From assembly GCA_031278025.1 (NCBI GenBank), contig JAITLF010000346.1, forward strand, positions 1 through 8,271: DNA of 8,271 nt, read 5' to 3'. The translations under genes were made by a program, and so were the position numbers. This DNA comes from Treponema sp. (GTDB taxonomy: Bacteria > Spirochaetota > Spirochaetia > Treponematales > Breznakiellaceae). The notes under the pieces are model-generated. The model was not told the origin of the DNA. It saw only the letters and a program-made list of their open reading frames with translations, and ran no database searches. Below are positions 1 to 6,033 of this stretch, in pieces. The stretch's first letter is position 1. Each line of letters begins with the position of its first letter.

Positions 1-141
1 GACCTTCTCGGCGTGCAGTTTTGTCGGCGCTTTGAGGACGATCTCCGTATCGGAAAGCCCAACGCACGTCAAGGACGATACCCAAACATACTCTATCTCG
101 CTGAGCGTTGGACTGAGATTAGACTTTACCCCGTTGGGTAG
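1..141 (+). other. Open frame from left edge, unassigned
   Basis: Frame 1 is open from the first base to a TAG at 139-141, giving 46 residues that include FCRRFEDDLRIGKPNARQGR. It could be the C-terminal end of a gene that starts outside the window, or simply a chance open stretch. I do not recognise the peptide, and it does not resemble the IS4 transposase remnant that begins about 50 bp downstream. A short inverted repeat (ACTGTT ... AACAGT, about 144-170) follows the stop, but there is no T-run that would make it a clear terminator. Confidence 0.2.
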
Positions 142-189
142 ACACTGTTAAGCGACTTGCCAACAGTTAAACACATTAGGTGCCACATA

Positions 190-845
190 GTCAAGTGCCG
201 GATGCATCGCAGACCGGGCATACGGAACCCTGACGGGGATAGAATATCCTTTGGGATGCGGGAGTGATTATCTGCTGAGGTATCGGACAGGAGCGTTTAA
301 TCTGTATACGGAGGAACGGTAGCGGGTAGAAGTGACGGACTTTTTCCAAGGGCTTGAGCCGGGAGGATGCAGAAAAGAAAGGGGTTGAACGGCTGAAAGC
401 AAAGAAGCGCGTGAAGGGCCGTAGCAAACCGCCGAGCGGGGCGAACTGGCAAGCAACCGGTATGTGATTGTAATGACGAGCCTGCTTGAAACCGGGGCTG
501 AATTGATCCCGCGACTGTATCGTTTCCGGTGGCAGATAGAACTGGTGTTCAAACGGCTCAAATCGCTATTTGGGTATAACCGGATACCGTCAAAAGTTGA
601 GGCGCCGGGGAAAGCTCAGGTTTACGGGAAGTTATTACTGGCAGCGTTTTGTGAAAGATGGGCTCATAAAGCCCGTTTTTCCCCCTGAAGAAACGGGTTC
701 ATCCGAGGAGAGGGAAGACGAAAGTGTCCGGTGGAGTTTGTGGAGGGAACAGCGGGTAATGCTGTCCATAGTGGTTTACGCGCTGATAACATCGTTTCAT
801 CTCATGTTTTCGCCGCATACGTTCCAGCGGCTTCCTGTTGCTTGA
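190..845 (+). pseudogene. IS4-family transposase remnant, frameshifted
   Basis: This is the middle and C-terminal part of a DDE transposase that would have cut and pasted an insertion sequence. Piece 1 (about 203-368) reads CIADRAYGTLTGIEYPLG and carries the second catalytic Asp in the DRAYG motif; a TAG at 320-322 interrupts it. Piece 2 (about 369-440, another frame) reads AEKKGVERLKAKKRVKGRSK. Piece 3 (about 445-650) holds the IS4 signature Y-(2)-R-(3)-E-(6)-K in YRFRWQIELVFKRLK at about 518-562, including the catalytic Glu. After a further frame change near 650, piece 4 ends at a TGA at 843-845 and contains VRWSLWREQR. Roughly 25 residues expected between pieces 1 and 2 are missing, as is the N-terminal third with the first Asp. 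The family assignment is secure, and the copy cannot make an active enzyme. Confidence 0.85.
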
Positions 846-1069
846 TCTGATTCCAAACGGCAAAGGGTTCCAGCCCTGTTCGGGTCACTGCACCATGTCC
901 CTAAGTAAACGCACATAGACAACCCCCATCCGCCCGAAAAGGCCACAGGGGAAGCCTGCCCAACACCGCACGCTACGGCCTTCGTACAGGAGTACCTGCG
1001 ATACCTTACCGCTATTCCGTGGGTCAAGTATAGGTCCATAGACGGACGCATTACCAAGCCCCCAATCAG
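846..1069. other. Unassigned GC-rich stretch between two IS remnants
   Basis: No gene is recognised here. On the minus strand the reading frame of the IS1 remnant stays open through the whole stretch and on into the antisense of the IS4 remnant, but its residues (for example TKAVACGVGQASPVAF) no longer match IS1 transposases. Bases 891-904 (ATGTCCCTAAGTAA) look like the kind of terminal sequence found in some IS4-like elements, but I found no partner copy in the window. The stretch is most likely the end of a third mobile element or filler from nested insertions. Confidence 0.3.
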
Positions 1070-1545
1070 GGCTACATACGCAAAATTATTATCGGAACGC
1101 ACGGCCCTTATGTTAAACGGCTTAAACAGCGTTAACAGTTCATCCAGATTGGCATATTCCCGCGTCCTGAAATGAAACACCAACGGCTCGCCTGATATTT
1201 CGCCTGTAGTCCGCCACAGCCAGAACTGACGGGCTTTATCTCCCTCAAACCCCCGCATCTCATCCATTTCAGCCTCGTTAATCGGCACTAATTCCACCTT
1301 AATACCGCTTTATGCCTGTTGAGATATTCATAATTGACATACCATAGCGGCGCTTCGATACTCCTTAAATACTCTTTAATGCGCCCATAACGTGTTCCTG
1401 ACTGTCCCCAGTGCCCTCACCTTGAGTCCCGCAGCCGTTCATGATCAAAAAGAAAACACACGAGCGGACGTATGGGTCATACGTCTTATTGGGTTGTTTT
1501 GTGATATTTTATGCTTCCCGCCTGAGCGAACCCTTTTCGCCCACG
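1070..1545 (-). pseudogene. IS1-family transposase remnant, frameshifted
   Basis: Decayed DDE transposase of the IS1 type. The clearest piece (1297 down to about 1070) reads VELVPINEAEMDEM, then FEGDKARQFWLW, then SGEPLVFHFRTRE and SDNNFAY, which matches the catalytic core of IS1 transposases with the first Asp (MDEM) and second Asp (SDNN). Upstream on the minus strand the frame changes near 1305, where NRHKA and GIKVELV are offset by one base, and again near 1365. Fragments there (KTYDPYVR at about 1475-1500, FLIMNGCG, EHVMGALKSI) correspond to the N-terminal zinc-ribbon and helix-turn-helix region. The C-terminal third, with the last catalytic residue, is absent. A GTG at 1295-1297 begins the longest open piece but is not a genuine start. 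Confidence 0.7.
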
Positions 1546-1671
1546 ACCGGATTAAGAGTTACAAAGATGCTCAAAAGCCTGCTAAAAGTCTAAACAGGCA
1601 TATTACAAGTCTAAGTCTATACAGGAATTAGAGCTACGCATAGAAACATTTCAAAATGAGGCATTTCGCCC

Positions 1672-1697
1672 CCGATCATTTTTTTCAAAATAATCGG
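1672..1697. repeat. AT-rich hairpin
   Basis: CCGAT pairs with ATCGG and ATTTT pairs with AAAAT, separated by one C/A mismatch and closed by a TTTC loop. The flanking bases have no T-run on either strand, so this is not a standard intrinsic terminator. It may be a remnant of a mobile-element end. Confidence 0.4.
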
Positions 1698-1812
1698 CGA
1701 TAATTCCCTTGAGTCATGGACAGCGCGGCGCGACAACAAAATTGGGGGCAAAAAAATCTTGTATAACACTGCGTATTTCCCCGGCAACCGTTCTCATTCG
1801 ACAACTCCCTGA

Positions 1813-1862
1813 CAGGCGGATTGCGAAACTATGATAAAAGCGCGCAGATTGCGCTCCGCCTG
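1813..1862. repeat. Nested inverted repeat
   Basis: Outer arms CAGGCGGA (1813-1820) and TCCGCCTG (1855-1862) are exact reverse complements. Inside them AGCGC (1839-1843) pairs with GCGCT (1851-1855), sharing one base with the outer arm. The 50-base unit could fold as one branched hairpin on either strand. No T-run follows, so its role is unknown; an mRNA 3'-end stabiliser or a decayed repeat are possibilities. Confidence 0.45.
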
Positions 1863-1892
1863 ATCCGGATGATCTGTAGTCTTTTCTTCATG

Positions 1893-1922
1893 GGGTGCCT
1901 TTAACACGTCTTAAAAGCACCC
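1893..1922 (-). terminator. Possible 3'-end hairpin of the transporter operon
   Basis: GGGTGC (1893-1898) pairs with GCACCC (1917-1922), and TTTAA with TTAAA after one mismatch, making a stem of about 11 bp with a 6-base loop. It begins 10 bases past the stop codon of the substrate-binding protein gene in the direction of transcription. The bases after the hairpin on the minus strand are A-rich rather than T-rich, so it lacks the tail of an intrinsic terminator. A 3' stabilising hairpin is just as likely. Confidence 0.35.
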
Positions 1923-1932
1923 GTATTCTCCC

Positions 1933-3489
1933 TTATCTTTTAAGCAGTCTGTCCAAGGCCTTCTGGTAAACGTCAACGGTGGTTTGCAGATTCATTCTCT
2001 GTATCTGGCTGACAAATGCGTCCCACTTGCTCATGGGTTCAATCCCCATAATAAACTTGTCCAGCCACTCGCTGCGGTAAGTATCAAGTTCGGCTCTGAG
2101 CGGGGCGAGAATGGCCCGTTCCTCTTCGGTGAAACTGAGAGAGGAAATCCAGTTTTCACGGATAAAGTCGTTGTCAGTATAAAGATCACGGGCATCTCTC
2201 GTCGCCTTATGATCCTCCCGGTCATAGGTATAATCGTAAATCAGTTCGTCCCGTTGATTCTTGGGCATATCCCTCGTGGTAAGAGGATGCGCCACCTCGC
2301 CCCGTTCGGCCTTGCCTAAGAAATCGGGGTCACTCCGCGGCATTCCGTCTACATAGTTAAAGGAATACCCCTCAATACCAAAGTTCATCAGGATGAACCC
2401 CTCGTCGGAAAAGCAGTATTCAAAGTAGTCCAGTATCCGCTCGGGATTTTTCGCCGATATACTGATGGCGGCACTCCGATCCCGTACATGGGGATAGTGG
2501 ATCACCGTGTGCCGCGTTCCGGTCTCAGGGCTCAACATAGGGCCGATCCCGATAAGACGGGCATCCGAATGCTGGTTGTTGACAAAATCGTTAACCCCTG
2601 CCTGAATCCGCTGGATATTGTCGTGAGTCGCAAAGACATCGCCCCGTAAAACCGATTCCCACCAGCGGGTTGAATCGGTTGTCGGGTATTCCGGATCAAT
2701 GAGCCCTTCGGCGTACCATTTCCGGGCAAGTTCGATTCCCGCCTTGAATCGGGGATCGAGAACGCCGTATTTTACCGTTCCGTCTTCAACAAAATAATCC
2801 TCGATTACGCAATCCATATAACCACCCAAGAGACGGTAGAGAATGCCGGCCCGCTGATAACGGGACATAAAGCCGATTTTTCCGTCCTGTTTTGCAGCGG
2901 CGAGGGCCTTGTGCCAGTCATCCGCGCTGACCGGCGGGGCAAGTCCGTATTTTTTTAACAGATCCTCCCGGGCAAAGATAATATCACCGATACGGCGTGT
3001 CGCCAGCATGGGAACATATCGAACCTTGCCATCGTTGTCCGGCAGGAATGATTTCAGGTACTCATCATCGAGGATATACTTGTTCAAATTCGGATACCGG
3101 CCCGGATTCGCCTTAATGATCGCATCAATGGGAAGCCATGCTTGGGGATATTGCCGGAGCATCACATTGATATCGCCGATAACCACATCGGGAATATCGC
3201 CCGATGCCATAAGGAGATTGTAGGATTCGCTTACCAACTGGGCGTTTCCTGCGGGGACAGGCTGCCATTTGACGGTAACCCCGGTTTTTTCCTGAATGAT
3301 CTTGAACCCCGGGGCATCAGAGGTAAACCAATCGGTTCTTTCCGAAGCCTGCATCGGTATCCATACTGATATGGACACCGGAGTATCGGGATCTACGGAT
3401 GACGCGGCCGGCGCGGCTTTCTTGCCGCATCCGGTAAAAGACACCGCCAAAAACACAGCGGCCAAAAGAATCAAACAAATTTTTTTCAT
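1933..3489 (-). CDS. Sugar ABC transporter substrate-binding lipoprotein
   Basis: Extracellular solute-binding protein of the family 1 type, expected to be lipid-anchored and to hand an oligosaccharide to the permease pair encoded upstream. I chose the ATG at 3487-3489 (518 residues): it follows GGAGG (3494-3498) at good spacing and opens a clear lipoprotein signal, MKKICLILLAAVF, with lipobox FTGC and Cys at residue 21. The longer frame to 3561 adds 24 residues with no ribosome site and would bury the signal. The mature start is rich in Ala, Ser and Pro, then VSISVWIPM begins the first lobe. The C-terminus (GIEPMSKWDAFVSQIQRMN ... VYQKALDRLL) is typical of LplA/YtcQ-like binding proteins that partner LplB/YtcP permeases. 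It is last in the operon, 82 bp after the second permease. The substrate is inferred from the neighbouring lyase-family gene, not visible in this protein. Confidence 0.9.
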   Translation of the reverse strand: MKKICLILLAAVFLAVSFTGCGKKAAPAASSVDPDTPVSISVWIPMQASERTDWFTSDAPGFKIIQEKTGVTVKWQPVPAGNAQLVSESYNLLMASGDIPDVVIGDINVMLRQYPQAWLPIDAIIKANPGRYPNLNKYILDDEYLKSFLPDNDGKVRYVPMLATRRIGDIIFAREDLLKKYGLAPPVSADDWHKALAAAKQDGKIGFMSRYQRAGILYRLLGGYMDCVIEDYFVEDGTVKYGVLDPRFKAGIELARKWYAEGLIDPEYPTTDSTRWWESVLRGDVFATHDNIQRIQAGVNDFVNNQHSDARLIGIGPMLSPETGTRHTVIHYPHVRDRSAAISISAKNPERILDYFEYCFSDEGFILMNFGIEGYSFNYVDGMPRSDPDFLGKAERGEVAHPLTTRDMPKNQRDELIYDYTYDREDHKATRDARDLYTDNDFIRENWISSLSFTEEERAILAPLRAELDTYRSEWLDKFIMGIEPMSKWDAFVSQIQRMNLQTTVDVYQKALDRLLKR

Positions 3490-3519
3490 ACTTCCTCCAA
3501 AACATAGAATATTAAAACA

Positions 3520-3532
3520 CCCATTACATGGG
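3520..3532 (-). promoter_or_regulatory. Small intercistronic hairpin before the binding-protein gene
   Basis: CCCAT, a 3-base loop and ATGGG form a 5-bp hairpin, followed on the minus strand by TGTTTTAAT. It lies in the 82-bp gap between the second permease and the binding protein. It might act as a weak attenuator or an mRNA processing or stability site that sets the binding protein's level relative to the permeases. The stem is short, so the call is tentative. Confidence 0.25.
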
Positions 3533-3571
3533 AAAAAGACCGGTTTTGTGCTACTTTTCAAAGCCTTCCCG

Positions 3572-4456
3572 CTACCCTTTCAGGGATCCCACCATAACCC
3601 CTTTGACGAAGTATTTCTGAATAAAAGGATAGACGCAAAGGATAGGAGCCGCCGCCACGACGATTACCGCGTATTTAATGGTATCCGAGATAAGGTTCCC
3701 CGCCCCCATGTCCACTGCGCCGGACTGCATATTGGTAATATCATTGAGCTGATTTTGCAGGACGATCATCCGCAACCAGAGTTGCAGGGGATAGCGGTCA
3801 AAATCTTTTAGATAGATAAAGGCGTTGAACCATGCGTTCCAGTGCCCCACCGCATAGAACATTCCAATAGTCATAATCGACGCGGTAGACAAAGGGATTA
3901 CAATCCGCAGCAAAACCCCCAGATCGTTGCATCCGTCGATAATCGCGGCCTCCTCAAGTTCAGCCGGGAGATTCTGAAAGAAAGTACGCATGATGATCAT
4001 GTTCCATGTGCTGATGGCGCCGGGAAGAATCATCACCCAGAAAGTATTGAGAAGTCTGTAACTGCGCATAACGAGGTATGTTGGAATAAGACCCCCTGAG
4101 AAAAACATGGTTACGGCGATAAAAAAGGTGAACACCCGCCGCCCGCAGAACTGTTTCCGAGACAAGGGATAGGCCCCGCAAATGGTGAGGACTATGTTGA
4201 GCAGGGTCCCGCAAACGGTGTACAGGATGGTGTTCCGGTAACCGCTCCAAATATTCTGATACTTAAAAACTTCCTCGTATGCTCTGGTGTTAAACCCTTG
4301 GGGAATAATACCCACCATTCCCCGCGCCACAACGGAACTGTCCGACAGGGATGCGGCCAAAACAAACAAGAAAGGATAGAGCATCAGCAGACACATAAAG
4401 ACCATAAAAAGGTAGTTAACCCATTCAAAAATATACCGGGACATACTTTTCCTCAT
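3572..4456 (-). CDS. ytcP: Carbohydrate ABC transporter permease, YtcP/LplC type
   Basis: Inner-membrane permease of the CUT1 class (MalG-like side of the pair). The chosen start, ATG at 4454-4456 (294 residues), has AGGAGG at 4464-4469; the frame stays open to 4504, but that would overlap the upstream gene. Hydrophobic segments lie at about residues 13-35, 75-95, 108-128, 137-155, 190-212 and 262-280. The ATPase-contact (EAA) loop reads EEAAIIDGCNDLG at about 168-180, with the conserved Pro at 188. The C-terminus YFVKGVMVGSLKG is a hallmark of the LplC/YtcP group. The ribosome-binding site overlaps the TAA stop of the upstream permease (TAAGGAGG), with only 13 bases between stop and start, so the two permeases are probably translationally coupled and made in equal amounts, as a heterodimer needs. 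Confidence 0.93.
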   Translation of the reverse strand: MRKSMSRYIFEWVNYLFMVFMCLLMLYPFLFVLAASLSDSSVVARGMVGIIPQGFNTRAYEEVFKYQNIWSGYRNTILYTVCGTLLNIVLTICGAYPLSRKQFCGRRVFTFFIAVTMFFSGGLIPTYLVMRSYRLLNTFWVMILPGAISTWNMIIMRTFFQNLPAELEEAAIIDGCNDLGVLLRIVIPLSTASIMTIGMFYAVGHWNAWFNAFIYLKDFDRYPLQLWLRMIVLQNQLNDITNMQSGAVDMGAGNLISDTIKYAVIVVAAAPILCVYPFIQKYFVKGVMVGSLKG

Positions 4457-4469
4457 GACTTTCTCCTCC

Positions 4470-5414
4470 TTACCACAGACTGGTTTCCGAATATCGTTTG
4501 GCAAGGGCGTTGGTTACCCCTATCAGCGTCAGTCCGACGATAGCGTTGAAAAGACCCACCGCTGCGCCAAAACTATACTGGCTTTCCACAAGACCGCGGC
4601 GGTACACATAGGTCGATATTACATCGGCGGTTTCATAGATAGACGGATTATACATAAGGATGATCGACTCCGCTCCGACAGAGAGCAGTTCTCCCACCCG
4701 GAAAATCAGCATGATAATAATGGTACCGGCAATACAGGGCAGGGTAACATAGAGGGTCTGGCGGAACCTGCCGCACCCGTCGATGATGGCCGCCTCGTAC
4801 AATTCCGGGTTGATGCCCGTCAATGCCGCAAGATAAATAATGGTCCCCCAGCCAACGCTTCTCCAAACATTCATGACCGTGTACACCGTGCGGAAATACT
4901 TGGGGTCCCCCAGAAAATAAACACGTTCCCCGCCAAAGGCAACGATAAGATTGTTGACGAGTCCCCTGGCAGGGGATAAAAATTCCACAAACATCGAAAC
5001 GATGATCACCGTGGAAATAAAATGAGGCAGGTAACTGATAGTCTGGACCGTCTTCTTGAATAGCCCGTTTTTCAGTTCGTTGAACAGAAGCGCTAGAATG
5101 ATGGGAGCGGGAAACCCAAGGATAAGCCCATAAAAACTTATCAGAAAGGTGTTTTTGATAAGCCGCCAAAAGAACACGGAATTAAAAAACTGTTGGAAAT
5201 AGGTGAATCCCACCCAAGGGCTCTTGCCAATTCCGTCAAAAACATTGTAATTCTTGAAAGCGATGACAATCCCATACATGGGAACATAACAGAATAGTAT
5301 ATACCATACCGCCACCGGCAAGAAAAGAAAATAGAGATACTTGTATCGGACTATCCTTGCCCCAATTTTCTTGAGTTCTCCGCCGGTTTTTAACGAAGCC
5401 ATCAAATTTCTCAT
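4470..5414 (-). CDS. lplB: Carbohydrate ABC transporter permease, LplB type
   Basis: First gene of the importer operon and the MalF-like half of the membrane channel. The ATG at 5412-5414 has GGAGGG seven bases upstream and gives 314 residues, normal for LplB. There are six hydrophobic segments, at about residues 25-52, 87-112, 122-146, 178-200, 228-250 and 283-304. The periplasmic loop after the first contains FKNYNVFDGIGKSPWVGF, very typical of this family. The EAA loop is LYEAAIIDGCGRFRQTLYVTLP (about 205-226), with Gly213 and Pro226 in the expected places; it contacts the ATPase. No ATP-binding subunit is encoded in the window. LplB/LplC systems usually borrow a shared MsmX/UgpC-like ATPase, so this absence is normal. 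An out-of-frame ATG four bases upstream is not the start. Confidence 0.93.
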   Translation of the reverse strand: MRNLMASLKTGGELKKIGARIVRYKYLYFLFLPVAVWYILFCYVPMYGIVIAFKNYNVFDGIGKSPWVGFTYFQQFFNSVFFWRLIKNTFLISFYGLILGFPAPIILALLFNELKNGLFKKTVQTISYLPHFISTVIIVSMFVEFLSPARGLVNNLIVAFGGERVYFLGDPKYFRTVYTVMNVWRSVGWGTIIYLAALTGINPELYEAAIIDGCGRFRQTLYVTLPCIAGTIIIMLIFRVGELLSVGAESIILMYNPSIYETADVISTYVYRRGLVESQYSFGAAVGLFNAIVGLTLIGVTNALAKRYSETSLW

Positions 5415-5451
5415 CCATAACCCTCCATAGATTAATACCTATTTTGCCGAT

Positions 5452-5486
5452 GTTCATATATACGAATTTGTTATTTATATATGAAC
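5452..5486 (-). promoter_or_regulatory. Perfect 11-bp inverted repeat at the 5' end of the importer mRNA
   Basis: GTTCATATATA (5452-5462) and TATATATGAAC (5476-5486) are exact reverse complements separated by 13 bases. The repeat lies between the predicted transcription start (about 5490) and the lplB ribosome site. It could be a DNA operator covering roughly +4 to +38, or an mRNA hairpin at the extreme 5' end that protects the transcript. The sequence alone does not decide between these. Confidence 0.5.
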
Positions 5487-5496
5487 CTCCTTTACC

Positions 5497-5525
5497 AGTG
5501 TAAGGCCGAATTTCCCGCTTGTCAA
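5497..5525 (-). promoter_or_regulatory. Sigma70-type promoter of the importer operon
   Basis: On the minus strand, -35 TTGACA (5520-5525), a 17-bp spacer and -10 TACACT (5497-5502) are followed by a predicted start near 5490. Just upstream are two 7-base A/T tracts (5527-5533 and 5537-5543) spaced 10 bp apart, which would bend the DNA or act like an UP element. The -35 box sits inside the palindrome CTTGTCAAG (5518-5526). CCCGCTTG (5514-5521) is repeated in inverted orientation as CAAGCGGG (5562-5569), suggesting paired operator half-sites. The regulator is unknown, and none is encoded in the window. Confidence 0.7.
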
Positions 5526-5569
5526 GAAAAAAATTCAAAAAAAGATGTTTTTCATGTCTGTCAAGCGGG

Positions 5570-5862
5570 ATCTGTGGCAATGAACAAGTTAAGAGATGAG
5601 GACAGGATGAACTTGCGAGTGAGACGGTCTTATGAAAGGTGAATAGGAATGACCGCTGACTGCGCGGATTGAGTCCGATATGGCGCAATGGATTTAAGAG
5701 AAGTCTTCATGTAAAAAATCAGTGTAGTCTGCGGGTCTTTTTGTTTTCCGGCAACATCCATCCGCGTTTCAGCAACACCGTGAAGCGTTGTATTTGTTTG
5801 GGGCACTTTGGGCAGAACTCGACCGACCCCCTCAGATGCCAAATAACTTGGAATTATTAGAG
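5570..5862. other. Unassigned stretch upstream of the importer promoter
   Basis: No gene is supported. Overlapping open frames of 60-150 codons exist on both strands, but none has a ribosome site, a recognisable motif or a consistent frame. A minus-strand piece reading EFCPKCPKQIQRFTVLLKRG (about 5770-5830) has a CPKC pair that could be a zinc-ribbon scrap, but it ends at a stop shortly afterwards. The stretch is probably decayed coding or mobile DNA. Confidence 0.35.
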
Positions 5863-5890
5863 TTGTTCAGAAACTTCAGTTTCTGAACAA
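5863..5890. repeat. Perfect 13-bp palindrome, unit A of the mosaic
   Basis: TTGTTCAGAAACT (5863-5875) and AGTTTCTGAACAA (5878-5890) are exact reverse complements with only TC between them. It can form a near-closed cruciform or a long RNA hairpin on either strand. It is the first of several perfect inverted repeats packed up to 6033. The arrangement resembles repetitive extragenic palindromes; copy number elsewhere in the genome cannot be seen here. Confidence 0.75.
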
Positions 5891-5905
5891 TTTCTGCTAA
5901 AAAGC

Positions 5906-5975
5906 GCGGTTTTGCAAGGCTAAAGCCCAGCTTTAGCCCGGCTTTAGCGAAGGGCTTTTAAGCCCCAAAAACCGC
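5906..5975. repeat. Nested palindromes, unit B of the mosaic
   Basis: Outer arms GCGGTTTT (5906-5913) and AAAACCGC (5968-5975) enclose two hairpins: GGCTAAAGC (5918-5926) with GCTTTAGCC (5930-5938), and GGGCTT (5952-5957) with AAGCCC (5960-5965). The first arm can instead pair with a second copy, as GCTAAAGCC (5919-5927) with GGCTTTAGC (5940-5948), giving two mutually exclusive folds. On the minus strand the outer stem is followed by GCTTTTTAGC, so it may act as a weak terminator for the lyase-family gene. Confidence 0.7.
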
Positions 5976-5976
5976 A

Positions 5977-6033
5977 AGACTTGTAAGCTAACCGCAGGTT
6001 AGCAGATAACCAACCGGGTTATCGAACAAGTCT
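5977..6033. repeat. Three-way-junction palindrome, unit C of the mosaic
   Basis: An 8-bp closing stem, AGACTTGT (5977-5984) with ACAAGTCT (6026-6033), encloses two perfect 7-bp hairpins: GCTAACC (5987-5993) with GGTTAGC (5997-6003), and GATAACC (6005-6011) with GGTTATC (6017-6023). Only one to three unpaired bases lie between stems. The closing arm overlaps the TAG stop of the lyase-family gene (6032-6034), so the structure would form right at the end of its reading frame. Confidence 0.75.

Larger units (their letters stand above)
1546..1932. other. Noncoding stretch downstream of the transporter operon
   Basis: No coding sequence is supported here. The open frame at 1392-1631 on the plus strand is antisense to the IS1 remnant. 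The stretch carries three separate inverted repeats, listed individually, and lies 3' of the substrate-binding lipoprotein gene. Confidence 0.5.

Noticed and set aside
862..893. tRNA-like 3' end (AGGGTTCCAGCCCT ... CACCA)
   Set aside because: The loop has six rather than seven bases, and no matching acceptor, D or anticodon arms lie upstream.
797..1297. 166-codon minus-strand frame taken as an intact gene
   Set aside because: Only its first 75 or so residues match IS1 transposase; the rest is unrelated and ends as the antisense of the IS4 remnant. It is a fragment plus run-on, not a gene.
1392..1631. 79-codon plus-strand frame
   Set aside because: Antisense to the IS1 N-terminal remnant, with no ribosome site or recognisable motif.
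1742..1767. Plus-strand promoter TTGGGG ... TATAAC
   Set aside because: The spacer is only 14 bp, and no gene follows on that strand.
1893..1922. Strong intrinsic terminator
   Set aside because: The stem is good, but the following bases on the minus strand are A-rich, not T-rich; kept only as a tentative 3'-end hairpin.
5559..5564. Second TTGACA on the minus strand as a -35 box
   Set aside because: The position 17 bp downstream is a T-tract with no acceptable -10; better explained as an operator half-site copy.
5236..5688. 150-codon minus-strand frame running through the importer promoter
   Set aside because: It spans the -35/-10 boxes and overlaps lplB in another frame; no ribosome site or family resemblance.
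5630..5860. Overlapping 60-70 codon frames on both strands
   Set aside because: Each is antisense to the other, with no start signal and no recognisable motif; kept only as unassigned DNA.
5863..6033. CRISPR array
   Set aside because: The repeats are inverted and of different sequence, not regularly spaced direct repeats, and there are no cas genes.
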